A DNA stretch of 64,000 nucleotides, taken from NCBI GenBank assembly GCA_003151495.1, contig PLXR01000147.1:1-64000 (forward strand). Reading direction: 5' to 3'. Shown piece after piece: positions 1-8,246 of this stretch. Position 1 is the first letter of the stretch. Each line of letters opens with the position of its first letter. The DNA is from Opitutaceae bacterium. GTDB lineage: Bacteria > Verrucomicrobiota > Verrucomicrobiia > Opitutales > Opitutaceae. The translations under genes were made by a program, and so were the position numbers. The notes under the pieces were generated by a model. The model was not told the DNA's origin. It made no database searches and saw only the letters and a list, made by a program, of their open reading frames with translations.

Positions 1-634
1 TCTCAAGGTCGCGCATTTCACCGACCAGGATGATGTCCGGGTCCTGGCGCAGGGCGCGGCGGATGGCCTCGGAGAAGCTCGGCACGTCGACATGCACCTC
101 GCGCTGCGTGACGACGCAGCGCTTGTGGTTGTGGTAGTACTCGATCGGGTCCTCGATCGTGATGATGTGGCCGTCCCGGTTCTCGTTAACGTAGTTGATC
201 ATCGACGCCAGGGTCGTCGACTTGCCCGAGCCCGTGGGGCCGGTCACGAGGATCAGCCCGCGCGGCCGGTAGAGGAGCTCCCTGATCCTGTCGGGCATGC
301 CGATGTCTCGCAGGCCGAACATCCGGTTCGGGATCTGGCGGAGCACCATGCCGTAGTTGCCCTTCGACTTCATGACCGACACGCGGAACCTCGCCTTGTC
401 CATGTACGCGAACCCGAAGTCGGCGCCACCGTTGAGCTTCGTGCTCTGGATGTGCACGTCGGGGGTGATGGAGAGCATCAGCTTCTCGGTGTCGATCGGC
501 TGGAGCGCCGGCCCGTCGATCGGCGTCATGCTGCCCGAGAGCCGCAGCGTCGGGGGCTGTCCCACCTGAAGATGGAGGTCGGAGGCGTTTTGCTCGAAAA
601 CGAGTTCGAGCAGTTCGTTCATCTCGTAGCTCAT
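1..634 (-). CDS. pilT: PilT-type twitching motility ATPase, C-terminus cut by window edge
   Basis: This is the N-terminal 211 codons of a secretion-superfamily ATPase that powers type IV pilus retraction at the inner membrane. It is missing from the ORF track because it runs off the left edge. The translation begins [15 protein letters not shown] and carries 'ASDLHL', a classic PilT/PilB N-terminal signature. The Walker A motif is [13 protein letters not shown] near residue 130. The Asp box is [10 protein letters not shown], and the fragment ends in the Walker B region ([12 protein letters not shown]). The start at 632-634 lies 20 nt after the rho stop, so it probably belongs to a coaE-rho-pilT transcript. 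A second ATG four codons in is an alternative start. PilT versus the paralogue PilU cannot be settled without the C-terminus. Confidence 0.93.
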   Translation of the reverse strand, partial: MSYEMNELLELVFEQNASDLHLQVGQPPTLRLSGSMTPIDGPALQPIDTEKLMLSITPDVHIQSTKLNGGADFGFAYMDKARFRVSVMKSKGNYGMVLRQIPNRMFGLRDIGMPDRIRELLYRPRGLILVTGPTGSGKSTTLASMINYVNENRDGHIITIEDPIEYYHNHKRCVVTQREVHVDVPSFSEAIRRALRQDPDIILVGEMRDLE

Positions 635-654
635 GGTGGACCGTGGAGGGTTGG

Positions 655-2505
655 CTACTGTCGGCTTAGGCTCAGGAGGAATTCAGCGTTGGATTTGGTC
701 TTCTTCAAGCGCTGAATCAACATTTCCATGGACTCGATGGGGCCCAGGCCCTGCATCGCGCGCCTCAGGCCGTAGATCCGCTGGAGCTCCTCGGGGTGGT
801 AGATGAGCTCCTCCTTGCGGGTCCCCGACCGGTCGATGTTGATCGCGGGGAATATCCGGCGCTCGACGAGGCCGCGGTCCAGGTGGAGCTCCATGTTGCC
901 GGTGCCCTTGAACTCCTCGAAGATGATCTCGTCGGCCCTGCTTCCCGTGTCGACGAGCGCCGTCCCGATGATCGTGAGGCTCCCGGCGCCCTCGATGTTG
1001 CGGGCCGCGCCGAAGAACCGCTTGGGCTTCTGGAGCGCGTTCGACTCGAGGCCCCCGGACATGATCTTGCCCGAGCTGGAGGCGAGCGCGTTGTAGGCGC
1101 GGGCCAGGCGCGTGATCGAGTCCAGGAGGATGACGACGTGCTCCCCCTGCTCCACGAGGCGCCGGGCCTTCTCGCCCACCATCTCGGCCGCGTGGACATG
1201 GCTCTCCGGGGCCTCGTCAAAGGTGGACGACACGACCTCCCCCTTGGTGTGGCGCCTGAAGTCGGTGACCTCCTCCGGGCGCTCGTCGACGAGGAGGAGG
1301 ATCAGCTTCGCGAACGGGCTGTTCTCGGAGATCGAGTTGGCGATGTTCTGCAGGAGGATCGTCTTGCCGGTGCGCGGCGGCGCCACGATAAGACCGCGCT
1401 GGCCGAAGCCGATCGGCGTCAGGATGTCGACCGCGCGCATCGAGACATCCTTCTGGATGTCGACGTCCTCGAGCAGGATCCTCTTCAGGGGATAGTACGG
1501 CACGAGCTCCTCGAAGGGCGTGACCTTGGAGATCTCCTCGGGCTCCTTGCCCATCACGCTGTCGATCCGGATCACCGAGGGGCAGCGCTCGCCGTCGCGC
1601 GGCGGCTGGATCAGCACGTCCACCTGGTGGCCGCGCCTCAGGCCGTAGCGCCGGACAAGGCTCTCGGGGAGGTAGGCGTCCTCGGGATAGAGCCTGTAGT
1701 TCACCTTCTCGTGAACGATGAAGAAGCCCTGGTCGGTCTGGTCGACGTAGCCCCTGTCCGCGAGCCCGCGGCGCTCCTCTGTCGCCTTCGCGAAGATCTG
1801 GGGGAGGAGCTGGAGCCTGTTGGGGGCGCCCTCGAACGGGACCTTCAGCTCGCGGGCGAAGGCCACGAGCTCGGCCAGCGTCAGACCGTAGAGGTGGTCG
1901 AGATAGAGCGGCTCTGCCTTGCCCGAGGAGATCTCCTTGGCGAGCGCGTCGAGCGCCGCCACGTCCGCGAAGCGGGCGGGATCGGGCAGGTCCCCGTAGA
2001 CCGGCGGCGGGGCCGGCGGCGGAGGCTGCTGGGGGTAGCGGGGCGCATTGCCCCCCCCTCCGCCCTGGCCTCCGGGCTGCCACTGGCCGCCGCCGTGCCG
2101 GCCGCGCTTGCGCTTGTTGCGTTTCCAGGAATTGCGGTCCTGCCACTCGCGGCCCCCGCCGCCCTGGCCTCCCTGCCCGCCCTGGCGGCCGTCGTTCTGG
2201 CCCCCTTCGCCCTGGCGCTCACTGCCGCCCCCCTGGCCCGAGGGTCCGCCCTGCTCGTCGCCGCCCACGTCGCGGGGGCCGTTGCTCCCGGACGGCTCCG
2301 AGGGGGGCGCCGATGCGGGCTCAGCCTGGGCCTCGGGCCTTCTATCCGGGACAAAAACCTCCTTCTTCGACTCCCCTGCCTCCTCCCTCGCCACGGCAGT
2401 TTCGGCGTCGGCCTTGCGCGCGCGCGGCCGTCCGCGCTTGGCGGGCTTCGCCGCACCCTCATCGGGTGCGGACGTGTCGTCGTCGGTCTTGGGAGGAATG
2501 GACAT
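655..2505 (-). CDS. rho: Transcription termination factor Rho with long low-complexity N-terminal insert
   Basis: Rho is the hexameric RNA-dependent ATPase that terminates transcription. The product has 616 aa against about 420 in E. coli. The extra length is an N-terminal stretch of about 170 residues rich in Gly, Gln, Arg, Ser and Asn (repeated GGQGG units), preceded by an Ala/Glu/Lys-rich segment. The Rho N-domain follows ([14 protein letters not shown]), then the RNA-binding fold ([13 protein letters not shown]), Walker A (APPRTGKT, near 375) and Walker B ([15 protein letters not shown]). The C-terminal [16 protein letters not shown] is typical of Rho. Its ATG lies inside the end of coaE with a 47-nt overlap. 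The 574-aa plus-strand ORF opposite it is a shadow. Confidence 0.97.
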   Translation of the reverse strand: MSIPPKTDDDTSAPDEGAAKPAKRGRPRARKADAETAVAREEAGESKKEVFVPDRRPEAQAEPASAPPSEPSGSNGPRDVGGDEQGGPSGQGGGSERQGEGGQNDGRQGGQGGQGGGGREWQDRNSWKRNKRKRGRHGGGQWQPGGQGGGGGNAPRYPQQPPPPAPPPVYGDLPDPARFADVAALDALAKEISSGKAEPLYLDHLYGLTLAELVAFARELKVPFEGAPNRLQLLPQIFAKATEERRGLADRGYVDQTDQGFFIVHEKVNYRLYPEDAYLPESLVRRYGLRRGHQVDVLIQPPRDGERCPSVIRIDSVMGKEPEEISKVTPFEELVPYYPLKRILLEDVDIQKDVSMRAVDILTPIGFGQRGLIVAPPRTGKTILLQNIANSISENSPFAKLILLLVDERPEEVTDFRRHTKGEVVSSTFDEAPESHVHAAEMVGEKARRLVEQGEHVVILLDSITRLARAYNALASSSGKIMSGGLESNALQKPKRFFGAARNIEGAGSLTIIGTALVDTGSRADEIIFEEFKGTGNMELHLDRGLVERRIFPAINIDRSGTRKEELIYHPEELQRIYGLRRAMQGLGPIESMEMLIQRLKKTKSNAEFLLSLSRQ

Positions 2506-3115
2506 CAGGGTTTTCTTTGAAGGGGGCGCCTGCCTTGGCTTGGACGAGGGAGTCCACGATGCGGTCGACCTGGGACTTGAGGAACCCGGTTGAACCGTCG
2601 TTCCATAGGACTAGATCGGACAGCTCGATCTTCCGAGCCAGTGGCAATTGCTTAGATATGCGTTGCTCGGCGAGCGCTCGGTCCAAACCGCGCTGCTCCA
2701 AACGGGCGAGTTGCGAACGCGAATCACACGCTACGCAGAGGGTGAAATCAAACCAATTCTCCATGCCCTTCTCAAAGAGGAGGGGCACTTCCACGAGCCA
2801 GGAAGCGCCCGCTCCCTCGCGAAGCGTCGAGCGCAGGAGGTCAAAATAGATCGGATGCGTAAGTTCCTCAAGCCAAATGCGTTCTGAGTCATCCGAAAAC
2901 ACGATCACCCCCAGAGCGGGCCGGTCGACCTGCCCGTCCGGAAGGAAGACGCCGCCGCCGAAATGCTCCCGGATTGCGGCGGTCACCTTCGGCTGGGGCA
3001 GGACGTGCTCGCGGACGACCAGGTCCGAGTCGACATGGCGGAAGCCCCGCTCGGCAAAAAGCTTCGCCGCCGTCGACTTGCCGCAGCCCAGGGAGCCCGT
3101 GAGTCCTAAGATCAT
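2459..3115 (-). CDS. coaE: Dephospho-CoA kinase
   Basis: CoaE phosphorylates dephospho-CoA at the 3'-ribose hydroxyl, the last step of coenzyme A synthesis in the cytoplasm. The P-loop [13 protein letters not shown] sits at the very N-terminus. The Asp-containing [11 protein letters not shown] follows, then the CoA-domain lid and the late VPLLFEKG motif common in the family. I trimmed the ORF-track start by six codons so that the protein begins MILGLTG, as is usual for CoaE, giving 218 aa. The last 15 codons overlap the start of rho in another frame. The tail ([14 protein letters not shown]) is therefore partly dictated by the rho sequence. The gene body is somewhat less GC-rich than its neighbours. 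Confidence 0.95.
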   Translation of the reverse strand: MILGLTGSLGCGKSTAAKLFAERGFRHVDSDLVVREHVLPQPKVTAAIREHFGGGVFLPDGQVDRPALGVIVFSDDSERIWLEELTHPIYFDLLRSTLREGAGASWLVEVPLLFEKGMENWFDFTLCVACDSRSQLARLEQRGLDRALAEQRISKQLPLARKIELSDLVLWNDGSTGFLKSQVDRIVDSLVQAKAGAPFKENPDVHSSQDRRRHVRTR

Positions 3116-3207
3116 GGCAGGGGCATCCAACACGGAAACGCCTCGGGTTCAACCACCGCCTGATGAATTCCGGTGACAGGAGCGGATCGCGGACCGGGGA
3201 CCCGGAA

Positions 3208-3996
3208 TCAGGTTGGGGCGACGCTTTCCCCCCTGTGCCTCCAGATGAGCGAAGCCAGCCGCTCGACACCCTTCACCTTTGCCGAAAATCCGACGGGATC
3301 GCCCTTGAATCGGAAGAGCCAGCCTAGGGCCAGGCGATCCGCCCAGACGGGAATCGCGGTCTGGCGCCCGGAAAGGAACGCAATCGCTCCCCCGATGCAG
3401 AGGATGGTGGGCCTATATCCCAGGTGCCTGCGGAGGTCCCACCCCAGCCTCTCCTGGACCCCTCCGCTGAGGCAAATCGCCACGCACCCGGGCCGCCTGG
3501 CGCGAATGGCCTCGATCAGGCGCGGGTCCGAGATGGGCCCCTCTCGCGGGTACATGGGCGCCACGTAGGCGTCCTCCCCGCCCACGGCGTAGCCCTGGCT
3601 CCTGATCCACGCGAGGTTGACCTCCGAGTCCTCCATTGAGGGCATCACCCAGAAGGTCTCCCCCTTGCCCCGGAACCGCCCGCTTTCAAAGAGCCCCCGC
3701 AGGAGCCTCAGGCCGGAAATTCTCTGGATCCGCTCGCCCGTGGCGATGAGCCACAAAAGGACCATGAATCCGCTGTCGGTGATGGCCAAGTCCGCACCCT
3801 CGACCGCCTCCCGGTGCGCGGGGTCCTCCTCGAGGCGCACCATGACCGGGGCCGACGGGGCGACGATAAGCCCCCCTGCGTCCACCAGATCGAGAAGGCC
3901 CTCGAGGTCCGCGACATAGAAGTTCACCCCGAGAATCTTCCGGAAGTTGTCCCGCACGCGGCGATACCATAGGAAGACCAAACCCCGATAAAGCAA
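3208..3996 (-). CDS. WecG/TagA/CpsF family glycosyltransferase
   Basis: A GT26-type enzyme of the family that moves an N-acetylmannosamine-type sugar to a lipid-linked acceptor during surface polysaccharide or teichoic-acid-like linkage synthesis. Family hallmarks are visible: the N-terminal KILGVNFYVADLEGLLDLV, the central ADLAITDSGFMV followed by RIQRISGLRLLRGL, and the C-terminal GGAIAFLSGRQTAIPVWADRLALGWLFRF. The usual 'DG' is replaced by 'DSG'. The 262-aa product is soluble but expected to act at the membrane face. The gene lies 92 nt upstream of coaE on the same strand. No other polysaccharide gene flanks it, so its substrate is unknown. The first 10-15 residues may be over-called. Confidence 0.85.
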   Translation of the reverse strand: MLYRGLVFLWYRRVRDNFRKILGVNFYVADLEGLLDLVDAGGLIVAPSAPVMVRLEEDPAHREAVEGADLAITDSGFMVLLWLIATGERIQRISGLRLLRGLFESGRFRGKGETFWVMPSMEDSEVNLAWIRSQGYAVGGEDAYVAPMYPREGPISDPRLIEAIRARRPGCVAICLSGGVQERLGWDLRRHLGYRPTILCIGGAIAFLSGRQTAIPVWADRLALGWLFRFKGDPVGFSAKVKGVERLASLIWRHRGESVAPT

Positions 3997-4059
3997 AATG
4001 GGAGCACTCGCTGCTTGACGATGGGCCCCAAATTTGAAGCTTTCTACGCTCCGCGGTAC

Positions 4060-4134
4060 GCCCTCATCGTCTAGCGGCTAGGACAGCGGGTTCTCAACTC
4101 GTTAACCGGGGTTCGATTCCCCGTGAGGGCGCCA
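4060..4134 (+). tRNA. tRNA-Glu (anticodon CTC)
   Basis: A 75-nt cloverleaf can be drawn. The acceptor GCCCTCA pairs with TGAGGGC, the D-arm reads TCGTCTAGCGGCTAGGA, and the anticodon loop TTCTCAA gives CTC. The T-arm is CCGGGGTTCGATTCCCCG, followed by discriminator G and an encoded CCA. The D-arm sequence is characteristic of glutamate tRNAs. The anticodon stem GCGGG/CTCGT includes two G-T pairs. The gene is oriented against both flanking protein genes. I see no integrase or direct repeat to suggest use as an attachment site. Confidence 0.95.
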
Positions 4135-4147
4135 TCGCCTCCTAAGG

Positions 4148-6358
4148 CTAGGCAGCAACCGGAGCCGCGGCCTTCGGCAGGAACACCCGGAAGGTGCTGC
4201 CCTTCCCCGGGGAGCTCTCGACCTCGATCCAGCCCCCGTGCTGCTTCACGATCCCATGCACGGTCGCAAGCCCGAGTCCCAGGCCCCCGCCCACACCCTT
4301 GGTGGTGAAGAAGGGCTCGAACAGGTGGGCCTTTACCGAGCTGTCCATCCCGCACCCGTTGTCCTGGAAGCTCAGCCGGACGAGGGGCCCCTTCGCATCC
4401 GCGGCATCGGCCGGGGGCGCGACCTCGGTGACCTCGATGATAAGGCATCCTCCCGCGGTCATCGCGTCCCGCGCGTTCGAGCAGAGGCTCAGGATCACCT
4501 GGTCGATCAGGCCCGCGTCCGCCTCCACCCATTGCTCCTGGGAACCGCGCGTCACGTAGAGCTGGATGCCCTCGCCGAGAAGCCTCGCGATCTCCGGCTG
4601 CAGGCGCCCCAGGGATTCCCTTAGGTTAACGGAGCCCTTGCTGAGGTACTGCTGCTGGGCGAACATCACGAGCTTCTTGGTCAGCTCGGCCGTCCGCTTC
4701 GCCTCCTTCTCCAGGGACTGGAGCTCGGCGAGCACATCCGAGGGCAGGTCGCGGTTCTCCTGGAGGAACGTGAGCCGCATCATGCTTGCCATCAGGATGT
4801 TGTTGAAATTGTGGGCGATCCCCCCGACCAGGTGGCCGATGGCCTCGAGCTTCTGGTTCTGCCGCATCTTCTCCTCGAGCGAGACCCGGTCGGTGATGTC
4901 CCGGGAATTGATCACGAGGCCCCCAACCGAGGACTCTCCGAGCAGGTTGCTGCCCACGGTCTCGAAGTGCCTGTAGGTCCCGTCCGCGTGGCGGAGCCTC
5001 CACTGGGTCGACTCCGCGGGCTTCGACGAGGCGAGCACCCGGTCCAGGAACTCGGTCCCGGCCGCGAGGTCGTCGGGATGCACGAGGGAGAGCAGGCGCA
5101 GCCCGGTGATCGCGCCCGGGGCCCTTCCCAGCGCCCCCGAGGAGGCCGGGCTCGCGAAGCGGATGACAAAGCCCGTGTCGACCACCATGATGACATCGGA
5201 GGAGTTGTGGACAAGGGCCTCGAAGCGGGCGCGGCTCTTGCGCTCGATCTCGTGCGTCATCCACCGGGCGCTGTCGCGGATGAAGTACGTCTCCCGCACC
5301 GAGAGGATCACGAAGAGGAGGCCCAGGCTCCAGAAGATCGGGGTGACCGCGGCCTGCGCGAGATGGCCCCTGACCGCGAACAGGACGAGCCAGCCGCTAA
5401 CGACCACGACCGTGATGATCGGCAGCGGGCTCGACGCGGCGGGCTGCGCCGCCTCGGGGCGCGCCAGAGCGTCGGTCCCCATGCGGCCCGCCGAGAGGAA
5501 GAACGCGGCTATCGAGAGCGTGTTGAAGACATTGGTCCAGTTCACCGGCCCCCGGGCGAGGAAACCCTGGACGCTGTCGAGCAGGTACAGGAGGTCGGCC
5601 AGCCAGCTTATGCTGATCGCGACCACGAGGAGCCCGAACGCGCGCCTAGAGGGCAGCGGATTGCGCGTGAGGAGCGCGAAGTTGAGCGCCGTGATCCCCC
5701 CGAAGGTCACCACCGGATAGACGACGTCCATCACGCCCTCGACGCCTGCCGCCGTGGGCAGTGCGGGGGCGACCGCGAAGAACCAGAGCGGAAGCCCCAC
5801 GCCGGCGGCAAAGACGGCCCCGTCTACGGCGAGGCGGCCGGGGCCGATTGAGGTTCTCTCCACCCTGGGCATGCACAGGAGGCCCGCAAGGATCGCGGGA
5901 TACGTGGCGATGAACAGGGCATCGGACAGGTTGAAGGGCGCGTTGCTGTCGGGATAGAGGAACGCGTGCGCCAGGACGAAGAGGCCGCCAAGCCCGTCCA
6001 GGACCATGGCCCAGGTGATCCATTTCAGGCCCGCACGGAACCTGTCCGGGAGGTCCCTGCGCCTGGCCGACCTTCGGAACGCGTCTGCGGCGCCGAAGTA
6101 GAGGACCGTGATGCAGAGGACCCCAAACCGGCGGTTGGAGACGGAGTGCGCGGGCGCGCTCAGGAGCCACGCGATCAGGGCGCCGCACAGGAGGACCCAG
6201 CCGCGGTTTCCCGCCAGGAATGCCCGGCGCAGCGCACCGCCGCCCGGGGAGAGATCATGGGCTTGGGTGTCTATGGGAGAATCCGTCGGGATCGGGACCG
6301 CCCTCGGCCCCGAACGCAGGGACGCCCGAGGTTGGGGCTGCGGGCCCCGGTTGTCCAT
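4148..6358 (-). CDS. Membrane sensor histidine kinase with PAS domain
   Basis: A 736-aa sensor kinase. After a Pro/Arg-rich cytoplasmic tail come about ten hydrophobic segments (residues ~45-375), forming a large multi-pass membrane module. A PAS domain follows (~380-500; SSDVIMVVDTGFVIRFASP). The dimerisation/phosphoacceptor helix is GHLVGGIAHNFNNIL, with His in the 'AHNFNN' context. The HATPase region has an N-box (LSLCSNARDAM), G1 (DNGCGM) and G2 (GLGLGLATVHGIV). It ends with no receiver domain. The gene starts 22 nt after the single-domain response regulator on the same strand, which makes that protein its likely partner. It converges on the tRNA-Glu gene. Confidence 0.92.
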   Translation of the reverse strand: MDNRGPQPQPRASLRSGPRAVPIPTDSPIDTQAHDLSPGGGALRRAFLAGNRGWVLLCGALIAWLLSAPAHSVSNRRFGVLCITVLYFGAADAFRRSARRRDLPDRFRAGLKWITWAMVLDGLGGLFVLAHAFLYPDSNAPFNLSDALFIATYPAILAGLLCMPRVERTSIGPGRLAVDGAVFAAGVGLPLWFFAVAPALPTAAGVEGVMDVVYPVVTFGGITALNFALLTRNPLPSRRAFGLLVVAISISWLADLLYLLDSVQGFLARGPVNWTNVFNTLSIAAFFLSAGRMGTDALARPEAAQPAASSPLPIITVVVVSGWLVLFAVRGHLAQAAVTPIFWSLGLLFVILSVRETYFIRDSARWMTHEIERKSRARFEALVHNSSDVIMVVDTGFVIRFASPASSGALGRAPGAITGLRLLSLVHPDDLAAGTEFLDRVLASSKPAESTQWRLRHADGTYRHFETVGSNLLGESSVGGLVINSRDITDRVSLEEKMRQNQKLEAIGHLVGGIAHNFNNILMASMMRLTFLQENRDLPSDVLAELQSLEKEAKRTAELTKKLVMFAQQQYLSKGSVNLRESLGRLQPEIARLLGEGIQLYVTRGSQEQWVEADAGLIDQVILSLCSNARDAMTAGGCLIIEVTEVAPPADAADAKGPLVRLSFQDNGCGMDSSVKAHLFEPFFTTKGVGGGLGLGLATVHGIVKQHGGWIEVESSPGKGSTFRVFLPKAAAPVAA

Positions 6359-6380
6359 CCCCGGCGAAGGGCGCCAAAGC

Positions 6381-6791
6381 CTAGGCCTCCTTCACGGGCA
6401 GGTCGTCCGTCCTGGTGGCGATTGCGTCAAAGGCCTCCGAAAGCTGCCGGAGCACCTCGGACTTCGGGCCGTACTTGAGCACGTAGGCGCGGGCCCCGAG
6501 CTCCACCGCGCGGTTCACGGTCCTTACGGTGCTCTGGGCAGAGACCACGATGACCGGCATCTTCGGGTGCTCCGCCTGCAGCTTCTCAAGGACGTGCAGC
6601 CCGTCGACCTGAGGGATGTTGAGGTCGAGCAGCACGACATCGGGTCCGCGCGCCTTGGCCTGCTGGATCGCTGTCTCCCCGTCGGGCGCGTCCCACACCG
6701 TGGACACGCCCAGCTGCCTCACGAGGGCGCTCAGCAGCACGACGACGTGCGGCTCGTCGTCCACGATGAGAGCGCTGGTGGGACGTGGCAT
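6381..6791 (-). CDS. Single-domain response regulator (CheY-like receiver)
   Basis: A 136-aa stand-alone receiver domain without an output domain. The acidic pair DD (11-12) begins the metal site, and the phosphoacceptor is Asp56 in VVLLDLNIP. The switch Ser is 84 (VVSAQ) and the conserved Lys is 106. That Lys sits in VLKYGPK rather than the common K-P motif, so the loop after beta5 is unusual. It probably passes phosphate within a relay or acts by protein contact. It lies between trpC (33 nt upstream) and the membrane histidine kinase (22 nt downstream), all on one strand, so cotranscription is likely. Confidence 0.92.
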   Translation of the reverse strand: MPRPTSALIVDDEPHVVVLLSALVRQLGVSTVWDAPDGETAIQQAKARGPDVVLLDLNIPQVDGLHVLEKLQAEHPKMPVIVVSAQSTVRTVNRAVELGARAYVLKYGPKSEVLRQLSEAFDAIATRTDDLPVKEA

Positions 6792-6824
6792 GGCTTGGAG
6801 GATCGCCGGACTCTCGCGCGCTTC

Positions 6825-7754
6825 CTAGGGCGCGGCCAGTTCGCCGACCTTGGTTGCGGTGCCCGCTGGATGCTTGCCCTCATGGGACGGCCTCGCCCGC
6901 TCGATCGCCGCCTGGAGCTTGTCCAGCTCGGCCTCGGTGGCGTAATGCCCCCCCTTCAGGAGAGCCGTCCCTATGAGCGCCGCGTTGAACCCGTACTTTG
7001 CGAGGATCCCGTCGATGTTCGAGGCCGTGACCCCGCTTTCGGCGACCTTGAGGCACTCGGCCGGCAGCCTCGCCGCCAGCCTCCCGTAGAGGTCGAACGT
7101 GGAGAGGTCCACGGTGACGTCCTTCCTGACCTTCCTAGCTATCTGCGACCAGAAGAACCTCTTGTCGCTCCCGAATTTCCGGGAGTTGATCCCGCAAATC
7201 CGCACCGACTCCGGCAGGATCTCCAGTTCCGCCTCGGTGTGGACCTCGCACAGGACGTCCATCCCGAGGCCGACCGCGAGGTCGTGCAGGTCGGCGAACT
7301 CCCTCGGGTCCGTCACCACATTCGTCATGAGGAGGATCGCGTCCGCTCCCACGTGGCGCGAGTAGTAGACCTCGTACTCGCTGAATATGAAGTCCTTCCT
7401 GAGGACCGGCTTCCGGGTCTCGCGGTGGATCAGCCTCAGGAGCTGGGGCGTCCCCCCGAAATAGGCCTGCTGCGTGAGCACGGAGATTGCGCTCACGGCG
7501 GGATGCCTGTCGTAGATCTTGTGCGCCCGGAGCGCGTCGGCCTCGGCGAACGCGGCCATGCGCCCCATGCTGGGCGACCTCTGCTTCACCTCGGCGATGA
7601 TGCTGAAGTCCCGGGAACGCAGGGCCCGCGCGAACCCGCGGGTCGGCCCGGCGTCGCGCATCCTCGTCTTCAGGGACTTGAGCGAGTCCTTCAGCCGCCT
7701 CGCCTCGGACTCGGTCCGGGTCGCGTCAACGATTTCCTTGAAGCTCAGTGCCAT
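6825..7754 (-). CDS. trpC: Indole-3-glycerol-phosphate synthase
   Basis: TrpC closes carboxyphenylamino-deoxyribulose phosphate into indole-3-glycerol phosphate in tryptophan synthesis. The (beta/alpha)8 barrel motifs occur in order: IIAEVKQRSPSMG with the catalytic Lys, SVLTQQAYFGG, VLRKDFIFSEYEVY with the second Lys, a DAILLM strand, CEVHTEAELE, INSRKF in place of the usual INNRNL, and VAESGVT. The 309-aa length exceeds the usual ~260 because of inserts after the sixth strand (GSDKRFFWSQ) and a longer C-terminus. No other trp gene is adjacent; signalling genes lie downstream and a STAS-like gene upstream. The divergent INSRKF and SPSMG segments leave some doubt about exact specificity. Confidence 0.88.
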   Translation of the reverse strand: MALSFKEIVDATRTESEARRLKDSLKSLKTRMRDAGPTRGFARALRSRDFSIIAEVKQRSPSMGRMAAFAEADALRAHKIYDRHPAVSAISVLTQQAYFGGTPQLLRLIHRETRKPVLRKDFIFSEYEVYYSRHVGADAILLMTNVVTDPREFADLHDLAVGLGMDVLCEVHTEAELEILPESVRICGINSRKFGSDKRFFWSQIARKVRKDVTVDLSTFDLYGRLAARLPAECLKVAESGVTASNIDGILAKYGFNAALIGTALLKGGHYATEAELDKLQAAIERARPSHEGKHPAGTATKVGELAAP

Positions 7755-7850
7755 GGCGGTCGCGTGTGAAGTTCTATGGTTTTCCGGGTGCGGTTGCTAT
7801 CGGGACAATCATGACCCGGGGCGCCCGCGAAATCAATGCCGCGGGCTCAC

Positions 7851-8237
7851 TCACCCCTTGAGGGACTTCAAGGCCTCCTCCAGGGAGTCGAAGGTCGCGA
7901 TCGGGACCTTCCCGCGGTAGTGGACGATCGACAGGATGTTGACGCCGATGTCCTTGGCGGGGTCCGGGATCACCCGCACCACGGTGCCCACCTTGCTCGC
8001 CCTGCAGAGGTCCATGATCCGCCCCAGGATGGGGGCGCAGTCCAGCTCCATGAGGTCGAGTTCGCTCATGTCCGCGAGGATCGTGAATCCCGGCTTGAGC
8101 TGGCTGAGGAGGCCCTCGAAGTGGCCGAATGCCTCCCTGAACCGGGGCTCGGTCATGTGGCCCCGGTAATGGGTCCTAAGCAGGTTGCGCGGGGCGTCGA
8201 TTTCGGCCTCGAAGATGGGCTTCGCTTCCATGGGCAT
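7851..8237 (-). CDS. STAS/SpoIIAA-like domain protein
   Basis: A 128-aa soluble alpha/beta protein. The pattern resembles STAS or SpoIIAA-like domains: a short strand (FEAEID...LLRTHYRGH), a helix (FREAFGHFEGLLSQL), a strand ending FTILADMSEL, a helix, and VGTVVRVIPDP. Such domains usually act as regulatory or phosphorylation-responsive modules, or bind lipids. I do not see a clear Ser-containing phosphorylation motif. It lies 9 nt after the pfkB-type kinase gene and before trpC, in a same-strand run that ends in a two-component pair. That context fits a signalling accessory, but the role is unproven. Confidence 0.75.
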   Translation of the reverse strand: MPMEAKPIFEAEIDAPRNLLRTHYRGHMTEPRFREAFGHFEGLLSQLKPGFTILADMSELDLMELDCAPILGRIMDLCRASKVGTVVRVIPDPAKDIGVNILSIVHYRGKVPIATFDSLEEALKSLKG

Positions 8238-8246
8238 GCAGTATCT

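Noticed and set aside
796-2520. 574-aa plus-strand ORF opposite rho
   Set aside because: Rho motifs and length are unmistakable on the minus strand; the plus ORF has no recognisable motif and arises from high GC.
4015-4020. TTGACG as a -35 element for tRNA-Glu
   Set aside because: No matching -10 hexamer occurs at 16-18 nt spacing.
4060-4134. tRNA-Glu as an integration site
   Set aside because: No integrase, no duplicated tRNA end and no change in gene character were seen on either side.
7822-7845. GCCCGCG/CGCGGGC hairpin after the STAS-like gene
   Set aside because: No T-run follows and such GC arms are frequent by chance here; kept only as a weak structure.
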